Positions 32,937 through 40,349 of a DNA stretch of 64,000 bases are shown one piece after another (the stretch's first letter is position 1; each line of letters opens with the position of its first letter). The notes beneath the pieces were generated by a model. The model was given only the letters and a program-made list of their open reading frames with translations. It had not been told where the DNA came from and did not search any database. This DNA comes from Poriferisodalis sp965198245 (lineage in GTDB: Bacteria > Actinomycetota > Acidimicrobiia > Acidimicrobiales > Poriferisodalaceae), in contig NZ_OZ240249.1 in NCBI RefSeq assembly GCF_965198245.1, positions 1,984,001 through 2,048,000 on the forward strand. The letters run 5' to 3'. Both the position numbers and the translations under genes were made by a program.

Positions 32937-34109
32937 TCAGCGACTCGGCTGTCGAGGGTGGGGCTTCGGGGGCTCGGTGCCGAGGCTTCGCCCGCCTGGC
33001 TCGGGCGTGCTGCCGGCGGGAATGTGCTGGAAACCGTGATTCACTCGGCGGACGGCCGGCGTGATTGCCACGGCGTAGCCGGCCAGAGCGAGGAGGACTC
33101 GGCGAGCTGGCAGGAGCAGGAAGCAGATGGCCCACGCCGCGGCGAATCCAATGAGTCGTGGTTTCATCGCGGACACGCGCGCAGACGGCTTGTCGTCGGG
33201 TCGGCCGAGTGGGAACCGCTTCGGCTTGATGAACCATCCATGGGCAAACAGCTGAGCGACGAAGTACGGCCAGAAGGCCTCTGGGGCGTCGAGTGGGGGA
33301 TCGGTATCCCATGCGGCGTCGGTGTCGCTGGCTAGTCCGTCTCGGATGCGAGACCACACATGCGACGCAGTGACTCGACCGGAGGCGCCACCACGATTCT
33401 GATGAGTTGGGCGACAGTGCCACCGGTACAGCACTCGCTGGTCCTCGGTGAGGGCCAGAATCCCGGCCTGGAAGATGCCGTTCGGGTGCGAGGACCAGTG
33501 TCGCTCCAATACTGCGGTGTCGCCGATGTAGAGGTCGAACCGGTCAGTCTCACGGCAGTCTCCGAGGATCTCGTGGTGCGGGTCGCCTACGGCTTGGTAT
33601 TCCAGTTCCCATATGTCCTGTGCTTCGCTCGCGAGACTCTGGGGTTCGCTGGTGACGGCGAAGATCTCGCCGCCCGCAGCGCGGATCTCCTCGACGACTC
33701 CCGACTTTCCAAAGCCGCGCAACTCGCGGCGGCATGGAGGTCACCACAGGCCGCGGTAGAACACCAGGACGACAAACTTGTGCTTGTCGAGTTGGGCGTT
33801 GAGCCACCCGGTGCGTACCCCGATCGGCGGGTCGAGCAGGGGCGGGATCAGCGGATCGCCAACGTCGGCGGCCGACACTCGAAAGCCCTCGGCGGATCGT
33901 TCGACCACCACCTGCTCACGGGCACAGACGTCGCCGTCGCACAGCACCAAGCCCAGTTCGAAGGACCCTTCTCGTGCTTGTGCCACGGTGTCCTCGGCGT
34001 CGACTATTCCGGTGATCTCGTATTGCGACTCTTGCGTTGCGTTGATCCACTCAAGAGCGGCCTCCGAAGCGGCCTGAAGCTCACTGGGGGTTTCTTCGCT
34101 CACGTTCAT
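32937..34109 (-). CDS. Peroxiredoxin-like protein with an in-frame UGA, probable selenoprotein
   Basis: One continuous frame of 390 codons with a single TGA at 33743-33741 (codon 123). Upstream it reads KFVVLVFYRGLW and downstream PPCRRELRGFGKSG, then GGEIFAVTSEPQSLASEAQ, so the joined motif is FYRGLW-U-PPC, exactly where the family has FYRG-W-C-P-x-C. The redoxin similarity continues on both sides of the UGA, and no other stop or shift occurs. A hairpin follows the UGA. The C-terminus adds a membrane segment (IGFAAAWAICFLLLPARRVLL) and a Pro-rich tail. The alternative is a nonsense mutation of TGC or TGT. No sel genes are in the window. It starts 3 bp after the stop of the TIGR03084 gene. 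Confidence 0.65.
33714..33740 (-). promoter_or_regulatory. SECIS-like hairpin after the UGA codon
   Basis: On the minus strand, immediately 3' of the UGA, GCCGC (33730-33726) can pair with GCGGC (33718-33714), leaving the loop GAGTTGC about 15 nt after the UGA. Bacterial SECIS elements lie within about 16-37 nt of the UGA and have a G at the start of the loop. A shifted pairing with GCCGC at 33733-33729 is also possible. The local GC content makes chance hairpins common. Confidence 0.4.
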
Positions 34110-34112
34110 GCT

Positions 34113-34883
34113 CTAGGCCATATCGCTGATCCGTGGCGGTTCGAACCAGGGTTGGGCGATCTCCATCCATTCGATGGCGAGGCGGCCCCGCGCGTGGACT
34201 GCAGAATCCGACAGCGGTCGACGCCGTGTCAGGACCAGGCAGAATTCATAGGCGGTGGCAGTTACTCGGTCTGCAGCATCTTCGGGTCCCCAGGCCCAGA
34301 TGTCTCCCCTTGGGCCGGTGAGCTCAACTCGAACCGGATCGACCGGCGGTGTCAATCCTCGATTGACGTAACTGAAGTCGCGGGTGATGACGCCAAGGTG
34401 TGCAATGTTGCGCAACCGGTCAGTCTGGGGATACTCGACGCCGAGAGTGTCCGCCAGATCGTGGGAATGCGTCCACGTCTCCACCAGTCGACCCGTCGCC
34501 ATCGACCGTGCTCCGATCTCAGGGCCGACCCAGGCAATGCGATCCCGAGCATCCCGCCTGCGCAGTGCGTTGATCATGACGGCACGCACATCGAGGAACC
34601 ACCGCCACAGATCAGCTCCCGAAAGAGACCCCACTTCTGGGCCGACCAACGAGTTGACCGATGCTTCACCTCTCGACAGTCGGCCATGAGCGATGGCAAA
34701 TGACGTCGGATCGGTCAGCGTGAGATGCGCGAGCCAATCGCCGGCGCCGAGATGCAGGACAGTCTCGTGGCTGTCCCAGCCCGCGGCGACAGTAGGTGAA
34801 CGCCATTGTTCTTCGCTCAAGTGGCCGACGACGGCGGTCAGAGCCCCAGTTTCAGCTTCGAGATCGTCGCAAATCTGATCCAC
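34113..34883 (-). CDS. TIGR03084-family DinB-like metal-binding protein
   Basis: 256 aa. It matches the actinobacterial TIGR03084 group: MDQICDDLEAETGALTAVV, then AAGWDSHETVLHLGAGDWLA with the first metal His, RLVETWTHSHDLADTLGV with the H-x3-H-D pair, and the C-terminal FCLVLTRRR. DinB-fold proteins of this kind use a metal ion and mycothiol; the reaction is unknown. It is followed after 3 bp by the redoxin-like gene, so the pair forms a thiol/redox operon. Confidence 0.78.
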   Translation of the reverse strand: MDQICDDLEAETGALTAVVGHLSEEQWRSPTVAAGWDSHETVLHLGAGDWLAHLTLTDPTSFAIAHGRLSRGEASVNSLVGPEVGSLSGADLWRWFLDVRAVMINALRRRDARDRIAWVGPEIGARSMATGRLVETWTHSHDLADTLGVEYPQTDRLRNIAHLGVITRDFSYVNRGLTPPVDPVRVELTGPRGDIWAWGPEDAADRVTATAYEFCLVLTRRRPLSDSAVHARGRLAIEWMEIAQPWFEPPRISDMA

Positions 34884-34971
34884 GATCGAATGCTAGAGCG
34901 GCGTTCCCAGCGAAGTTCCCGGTCAGCGTCGACGGCCGTAAGGGTCTCCGGCCGATGGAACGGCCTCGGCG

Positions 34972-35144
34972 CACACCACGATCCCATTGACGCGCTGGCG
35001 ATCGCCCGACCCCACAGCGACCGCCGCCGCTACTACGAACGCTGCCTCACCCGCGGCAAGACAAAACGAGAAGCCATCCGAGCGCTCAAACGACGCATAT
35101 CAGACCGCATCTGGACCCACCTGAACACCACACCATTGACATAG
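34972..35144 (+). pseudogene. IS110-family transposase remnant
   Basis: Reads DPIDALAIAR, a DEDD-domain motif of IS110, joined directly to RRRYYERCLTRGKTKREAIR and ALKRRISDRIW, which is the extreme C-terminus. The 200 or more residues between are deleted. It marks the left edge of the second accessory region. Confidence 0.75.
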
Positions 35145-35152
35145 GAGCTCAG

Positions 35153-35692
35153 CTAGCTGTCGACGAGAGTTCGAAGGTCCGAGCGTTCTGCGTCGTTGAG
35201 GTGGGTCCGGTGGTGGCGGAGTTCGAGGGTGGCGCTGATGGCCGCTCGGACGTGGTCTCCGGCGGTGTCGCTGAGGAGCACGTTGAGATTTTCTCGGAGC
35301 CAGGCTGCGACTTCGTCGCTGCGCCAGAGCCGGTAGCGGCTTCGGGGATCGGTGACGGGCGGTGGGAACCCGCCGGGTCCCCGCTTGCCGGTGATGAGGA
35401 GTCGCACGCTCTCGCGGGTTCGTCCGGTGCGGGCTGCGATGTCGGCCATGGACACCAATCCGGCATTGGCGAGGCGCATCACGGTGACGCTCCTGATGGA
35501 CTCGAGCTCCGCGACGGCGGTCAGCACGGCGTCTTGGAAGGTGTCGGCGTCGCGGTCGAAGTCGGCGAACTGGATGCCGTCAGCTCGGCCGATCAGGGCA
35601 TCATCGCAGCCGGCCTCGAACACGTCATCGATGAGTGCGTCTGCTTGGAGGTCGGGGCCGTCGATGATCAGAGTGAAAGTGTGTGTGGTCAT
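35153..35692 (-). CDS. Helix-turn-helix DNA-binding protein
   Basis: 179 aa from ATG 35692. The N-terminal part (HTFTLIIDGPDLQADALIDD, GCDDALIGRADGIQFADFD) is an alpha/beta domain seen in small actinobacterial mobile-element proteins. The middle has an HTH, VSMADIAARTGRTRESVRLL, followed by a wing-like segment RYRLWRSDEVAAWLRENL of excisionase/MerR type. It is likely a regulator; no partner gene is adjacent. It begins nine bases downstream of the IS110 scar. Confidence 0.65.
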   Translation of the reverse strand: MTTHTFTLIIDGPDLQADALIDDVFEAGCDDALIGRADGIQFADFDRDADTFQDAVLTAVAELESIRSVTVMRLANAGLVSMADIAARTGRTRESVRLLITGKRGPGGFPPPVTDPRSRYRLWRSDEVAAWLRENLNVLLSDTAGDHVRAAISATLELRHHRTHLNDAERSDLRTLVDS

Positions 35693-35930
35693 GGTCACGC
35701 GTCGACGTCTCGTTCGGGAACGTGGTGCCAAGGGGAGCACATACCTGCAAACCGACAGCAGTTTGCACCGTTAACTCCTTGGAAGTTCGTTTCGGTTGCC
35801 ATTCGTGCTGCGTCATGGAGACGTGGTACCGTCCACGCGGCCGACGTTCGATATTGCCAAAGCACGCGACTCAGAGAATCAGTCATGCAGCCTGCTGCAG
35901 TTCTGAACCGCAGCAGCCGCGTCAATCCGC

Positions 35931-36632
35931 CTAGGGCTGCTGTTCCGAAGGCGCTTCTGGCGGGTCCACATCACCGTCGGAGGTCCACGCATCGAGAATT
36001 CGCGGTCCGAAGATCGAGATGAGACCTGCGACGACGGCCGCAACCAATACCCACAAGAACTTGTTCCACACGCCGATCGTTTTTTCGAGAGCAACCACCC
36101 GCTTGACCAACGCTTGTGGCGTCGCGACATCTCCTTGCATCGCCATGGCGTCTTCGTCAGTGAAGGCAGGCCGACCTCCTTCGCCGTTGTATAGGTCTTG
36201 CGTGGGCGTATCTAGGGCTGCAAACCAAATCAAGAAGGTACGTGTGCCGCGTGAGATGCGAACTGGCGTCGGGCCCGCGTTGTAGACGGAGAAACGGAGC
36301 CGTCCCTTGAATCCAGGGTCGACGTGGAAACCGGACACGTTCACCAGACCCAAGGTCTTGATCTTTGACTTCATGGAGATCAGCCCGAGAGCGTCGGCTG
36401 GGACGCGTACAACTTCTTCGGTCAGCAGCTGTGCGAATTGACCAGGTGGGATTATGAACTCCTCGCCCTCGCTGAGCTCATAGCGAATCTTGTCTTCGCC
36501 CGTGAGGAGCGCTTGCGGGCCCATGCACAGCGCATATGCGCAGTTCTCGATGCGCTTCGGATCGAATGGCGTTATCAACCGCTCGCTAACGAAGCGCGCC
36601 CGCATCGTCTCTGACGACCAGAAGCCGGTCAT
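35931..36632 (-). CDS. dCTP deaminase/dUTPase-fold protein with C-terminal membrane anchor
   Basis: 233 aa from ATG 36632, behind GGAGG. Residues about 15-145 have the DCD fold: FIIPPGQFAQLLTEEVVRVP, LGLISMKSKIKTLGLVNVSG, HVDPGFKGRLRFSVYNAG, RISRGTRTFLIWF. The catalytic Glu of dCTP deaminases (LEFYN in E. coli Dcd) is Ser here (FSVYN). Residues about 185-225 include a coiled segment and a membrane helix WVLVAAVVAGLISIFGP. It may bind a nucleotide without deaminating it, or act as a sensor at the membrane. dCTP deaminases are known antiphage enzymes. Its neighbour is a MazG-like gene. Confidence 0.72.
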   Translation of the reverse strand: MTGFWSSETMRARFVSERLITPFDPKRIENCAYALCMGPQALLTGEDKIRYELSEGEEFIIPPGQFAQLLTEEVVRVPADALGLISMKSKIKTLGLVNVSGFHVDPGFKGRLRFSVYNAGPTPVRISRGTRTFLIWFAALDTPTQDLYNGEGGRPAFTDEDAMAMQGDVATPQALVKRVVALEKTIGVWNKFLWVLVAAVVAGLISIFGPRILDAWTSDGDVDPPEAPSEQQP

Positions 36633-36710
36633 GTGCGTTCCTCCGAATACTGTCTGGGGTCGAAGCGAGAGCGCCCTCTCAGCCAACTGCCGAGTGGAAA
36701 GCGCAGTTCG

Positions 36711-37304
36711 CTAGGTCAGGTCGACTTCTACAGACGGAAGGCGTTCGTTGCACACGGTCGCGAGCTTGACTCCGAACACGGCTACGTCCGCAAGCCGCTC
36801 GTCGCGGAACGAGTCCCAGGCGCCCCCGTCGACTGCATCGATGAGCAGGCCCGCCAGTTTCGTTACGTGGAATGTGTAGTGCCGCAACTGGTCGACCTTC
36901 GAGAGCCCAAACACGTCAGGGTGGAATCGACGGTCATGCTCCACCTGCGCGATCTGGACTTCGTCCCAGCTATGAGCTTCGGCGAGGGCGTCGGCTCTTA
37001 CGACTTCCATCCCGCCCGCACCGGGGCTGTGGGCGAGGAGGCTGGACGCTTCCACTCCTCGGATCCTGTCCTCGTACAGCTGACGAAGGGACAGGCCAGA
37101 TTGGTCGGCTAGCTGTGCTGCTATGCGTCGCATCGTGTCGGCGGCGGCAACGACTTGGTGAGTCGTCGCCGGTTCGTTGTGTTCGATGTGTTCGCAGAAC
37201 GCGGCACAGGCAGCTGCGGAACGGACCAAGGCATGAGCCGCGTTCGTGAGCTCAGCCTCGCGAGGCTCAGTTCGATCAGTTGTTCGGGAGTCGTCGATGA
37301 CCAT
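36711..37304 (-). CDS. Hypothetical protein with MazG-like C-terminal half
   Basis: 197 aa from ATG 37304. The N-terminal half is helical (NAAHALVRSAAACAAFCEHI). The C-terminal half (WDEVQIAQVEHDRRFHPDVF, GLSKVDQLRHYTFHVTKLAG, ERLADVAVFGVKLATVC) has the spacing of helices seen in MazG-like NTP pyrophosphohydrolases, but without a clear E-x-x-E/D metal site. It lies 78 bp upstream of the DCD-fold gene on the same strand. A nucleotide-pool function for the pair is an inference. Confidence 0.5.
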   Translation of the reverse strand: MVIDDSRTTDRTEPREAELTNAAHALVRSAAACAAFCEHIEHNEPATTHQVVAAADTMRRIAAQLADQSGLSLRQLYEDRIRGVEASSLLAHSPGAGGMEVVRADALAEAHSWDEVQIAQVEHDRRFHPDVFGLSKVDQLRHYTFHVTKLAGLLIDAVDGGAWDSFRDERLADVAVFGVKLATVCNERLPSVEVDLT

Positions 37305-37654
37305 GTTCAACCCGCTCCGAAATTACATGCCGGTAACTCTAGCGCCAAGCACATTGAGGTCCGACCGGGATTCAGAAGTCCGAGCCTGAAGCCGCTCGAC
37401 GCCAGACGGCGCTCGCCGAGCTCCACCAGGTCCATACGTCCAGCCAAAGAATGCGGTGCGGGGAGCATCTCGGTCCCTGACTCGTGCGGCCACGATCGAA
37501 GCCTCTTGGGAAGGTCGGAGGAACTAGAGGATTACACAATCGCGAGCACCTCTAGAACGTGCCTAGCGGCCGCCTGACAGTCATGCCGGCGGGCACCGAT
37601 GAGTGCGCCTCGCGACGATTCTGCATCGGATCGAGCACGTTCCACGCAGCCCCC
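37305..37654. other. Intergenic region without a gene
   Basis: 350 bp between the ImmA stop and the MazG-like start. Several frames are open on both strands but all are short and without signals. The 37311-37345 part is less GC-rich and probably holds the promoter of the MazG-like/DCD pair. Confidence 0.5.
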
Positions 37655-38665
37655 TTAGGCACTGGCTCGTTCCAAGAGTTGGTCATGCTGATTGACCGAT
37701 ATGCCTCGCCCCTCTTCGGATACAGGGGCGGTTCGCGTGACGGCGTAGATCGTAAGGGGGGCAGCGTCCTGAGATTCACTCGCCGGCTGCACAGGACGGA
37801 AGTCGAGGCGCGTGCGTCCCGCCGTGTGTGCCCTGAGCGTTACGTGACGGGCCCGCGCCCTGCCGAACAGCATCTCGCCCGTGCCGCCATCGGTCGTCTC
37901 GCTTCGGTCATTGGTGAGGACGAACGATTCGCCAATTGCAGAGGGAAGGGTCCACTCGCAGCCTGACGCGGGCATCTCAGGCAGCGCAACGTCAATTTCG
38001 TCGTCCACATCGAGCACGATTTCGCGTCGGTTGTCGGCGAACGTGAGTTGCACCACCGAGGCGCGAGGATTGTCCGGGCGGCGGCCTCCTAACAGCACCT
38101 GCTTCAGTCGGAGCGGTGACTCCTTGGCGAATTCTCGTGCCTGGGCAAACGAGATCTTGTGCAGTACCCGCAGCTGTGTGACTGCGGCTTGGTAGCTGAC
38201 GCCGAGTTCTGCGGCAATGAGGTAGACGTCGATCGCACTCAGGTTGGGACGGTCAGGGTCGTGGCCACGGTGCTCGAGCCGGGTCTCGATGGCGAGTTCG
38301 GACATCAGCAGGCTCGCAGCGAAGGTCTGTGCCTGAATTTCCTTTGGATCGTGCGCCGATTCCGTGATGGTGGCTTCGGCGTCGAGGTGTGACCCGTGTC
38401 CCAACTCGTGATGGCCGAGCTCGTGTGCTGCGGTGAACCGTTGCAAGGCAACGGGCCGGGCAGTGTTGATGGCGATGCCGGTGACATCTCCGATGCGCTG
38501 GTAGACGCCGAGCAGACGGTCAAGCTCCGGCTCGAAGCTCAGCCAAATCCCGCGGTTTTCGATCAGGTCGAATACAGGAACGCGATCGCCGGGCGTGATG
38601 TCGGATTCGGCGAGTACGTATTCCGCAGCGAGGACGGCCTCGCGTTCGAGGCTTCGCCGATTCAT
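37655..38665 (-). CDS. ImmA/IrrE-family metallopeptidase
   Basis: 336 aa. The zinc-protease motif QRFTAAHELGHHELGH (about residues 75-90) is complete, with the downstream Glu region EIQAQTFAASLLMS. After residue 200 there is an extra beta-rich domain (VVQLTFADNRREIVLDVDD). The family cleaves a partner XRE repressor when triggered, as ImmA does in ICEBs1. ATG at 38665 overlaps the XRE stop by 4 bp, so the protease and its likely target are made together. It is the last gene of the four-gene cassette that starts at 41776. Confidence 0.85.
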   Translation of the reverse strand: MNRRSLEREAVLAAEYVLAESDITPGDRVPVFDLIENRGIWLSFEPELDRLLGVYQRIGDVTGIAINTARPVALQRFTAAHELGHHELGHGSHLDAEATITESAHDPKEIQAQTFAASLLMSELAIETRLEHRGHDPDRPNLSAIDVYLIAAELGVSYQAAVTQLRVLHKISFAQAREFAKESPLRLKQVLLGGRRPDNPRASVVQLTFADNRREIVLDVDDEIDVALPEMPASGCEWTLPSAIGESFVLTNDRSETTDGGTGEMLFGRARARHVTLRAHTAGRTRLDFRPVQPASESQDAAPLTIYAVTRTAPVSEEGRGISVNQHDQLLERASA

Positions 38666-39051
38666 CCTGCCTCCGGGCCGCCACGTTCCGGAGGGCGGGC
38701 ACGGCCTGCTTCACGTAGGAATTGCGCAAAGCGCAAGACCTGTTGCCGGTCATCCTCAGAGAGTTCCGAGGTCGTGCGGTAGAGGGCCTGTGCCGTCGCA
38801 TCGACAGCAGCGTCCTCATCATCCCCGGAAAAATAGGAGAAAGGCCTCCGGTAGAGCGCCGTGAGTTGCTTGAGTTCGAAGAATGTGACCCTCCGACGTC
38901 CGGTCTCCATGTCAGAGACCGATGCGCGAGGAATGCTCAAGTGGTCTGCGACTACCGCTTGAGGGAGACCGATTGCCTCTCGCGCTTCCTTCAGACGTCT
39001 GCCGAGTGCTTCGGGTTCAGAGAACACGGGATTCTGGGACGACGCCTTCAT
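38662..39051 (-). CDS. XRE-family transcriptional regulator
   Basis: 129 aa from ATG 39051, which overlaps the stop of the TS-AcpS gene (ATGA). The HTH is LGRRLKEAREAIGLPQAVVA, DHLSIPRASVSDMETGRRRV. The C-terminal half ends in a helical region (QALYRTTSELSEDDRQQVLR). With the ImmA-type protease downstream it forms the common repressor/anti-repressor pair. It probably represses this cassette. Confidence 0.87.
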   Translation of the reverse strand: MKASSQNPVFSEPEALGRRLKEAREAIGLPQAVVADHLSIPRASVSDMETGRRRVTFFELKQLTALYRRPFSYFSGDDEDAAVDATAQALYRTTSELSEDDRQQVLRFAQFLREAGRARPPERGGPEAG

Positions 39052-40349
39052 GTCGACATCCCAGTAGCGGCAGTTGCAGCGTCCAGTCGGGCGTCGCGAC
39101 CCGCAGATCTGCTTGCAGTCGCAACGGCGATGGCAAAGCCTTCTTCGTGGGTGAGGCTGCACTCGAAATTGCACAAGCCTGACCTGGCGGCGAGATCTGC
39201 GGCAGCTTCGCTCAACCGGGTTGTCGGCTGACCGTCATCTGCTGTGTGGATGACGACGTCGAGCATGTCCAGCCCGCGGATGCCTGTTCCGATGGCTTTG
39301 AGCACTGCCTCCTTTGCCGCGAACCGTGCCGCGAGTCGTTCGTAGTCATCGTCGCAGTCAGCGAGTTCGCTCTCGGCGAAGATCGTCTCTAGCACGAAAC
39401 GGTCTCCAAGGACATCAGCTTCAAAATCAGCGATGCTGACAGCGTCCACGCCCACTGCCGTCGCTGTCGGGTCGATGGTTCTGCCCGCCGCTGCAGCAGT
39501 AGCGGCCGCAAGCCGAGACGCTGTCAGCGTTCGTCGACATGGCGAGAATGTGGGGAGAGCGGCGACGGCATGATGTCGAAGCTTGCGCAACTCGTTCAGG
39601 CCGAACCCTTTGGCCGCATGGACTTCTGCGTCGGCATGAGTTGCGACCACGGTCACAGTGCCGAACTCAAGTCCGGAGTGGTGGCACAGGGCGCGGCCCA
39701 ATCGGGCAAGCCCGAGGTAGTTCCCGTACGCCTTCTTGATGAGGTGCTGGTTGCGGTAGAGGGCAGTGATGTGGACCGTTCCCTCTTGCACTGTCAGCGA
39801 GATGTGGCTGAGGCACGGAAATCCGTAGGGATCCCGATTGCTGCCTGGCAGCTGGGTACGAAGGCCGAGCACTGGGTCTTCGAGTGCGATCTCGTAGTCG
39901 CTGCTGTAGTGGTACGAGTGGTCGGGATCGGCGTAACGGCGAAGCTTCGAGGCGACTTCGACAAGCTGGTTGAAGGGCGCTCCGTCGGGACTGGGCCAGG
40001 CGACCATGCGGTGGCAGTACTCGCCGGAGGGTGAAGCCCTTCTGGCGATCTCGAAGCCTTCGAGATACAGGTCGCTGAACTCTTCGAGGGCGCGAATGCC
40101 CAGTTCTTCTTCGTAGAGCTCGGCGGCAAAGATGGTGTTGGCTACCGTTTCGACTGGCCAACGTGGCCACGGTTTTGAAGATTCTGGTCGGCTGGTGATG
40201 AAGTCGTCGAGGACATTCCCTACAGCCGGGATCTCATCATCGGCGTTCCAGCGGGTGATCGCGTTGACCGCCGAGCCGCCTGCGTCGAGCACTGCGCCGA
40301 AGGTGTCGATCCAGGCCTCCGAGAGTGTTCGTCGGTTGATCCAGATCAC
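39048..40349 (-). CDS. Thymidylate-synthase-like domain fused to an AcpS-type phosphopantetheinyl transferase
   Basis: 433 aa from GTG 40349. Residues about 1-280 look like thymidylate synthase: GFPCLSHISLTV with the nucleophile at Cys179, TALYRNQHLI with Arg199, KKAYGNYLGLARL with Asn210, the same order and spacing as in ThyA. Residues about 298-430 are AcpS-like: AVGVDAVSIADFE (Asp302) and ERLAARFAAKEAVLKAIGTG (Glu347), both metal/CoA ligands. Phage ThyA relatives make hydroxymethyl-dUMP for DNA modification. AcpS loads phosphopantetheine on carrier proteins. The upstream gene ends in a carrier-like domain, and the genes overlap by 4 bp, which makes a substrate for the transferase likely. 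Confidence 0.75.
   Translation of the reverse strand: MIWINRRTLSEAWIDTFGAVLDAGGSAVNAITRWNADDEIPAVGNVLDDFITSRPESSKPWPRWPVETVANTIFAAELYEEELGIRALEEFSDLYLEGFEIARRASPSGEYCHRMVAWPSPDGAPFNQLVEVASKLRRYADPDHSYHYSSDYEIALEDPVLGLRTQLPGSNRDPYGFPCLSHISLTVQEGTVHITALYRNQHLIKKAYGNYLGLARLGRALCHHSGLEFGTVTVVATHADAEVHAAKGFGLNELRKLRHHAVAALPTFSPCRRTLTASRLAAATAAAAGRTIDPTATAVGVDAVSIADFEADVLGDRFVLETIFAESELADCDDDYERLAARFAAKEAVLKAIGTGIRGLDMLDVVIHTADDGQPTTRLSEAAADLAARSGLCNFECSLTHEEGFAIAVATASRSAGRDARLDAATAATGMST

Noticed and set aside
32926..32940. Small TCGAG-TAA-CTCGA hairpin between convergent stops
   Set aside because: Five base pairs and no T-run; too weak to call a terminator.
33332..34703. 447-codon plus frame opposite the redoxin and TIGR03084 genes
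   Set aside because: Shadow of two supported minus-strand genes; no start signal or domain. It also hides the UGA frame, so care is needed here.
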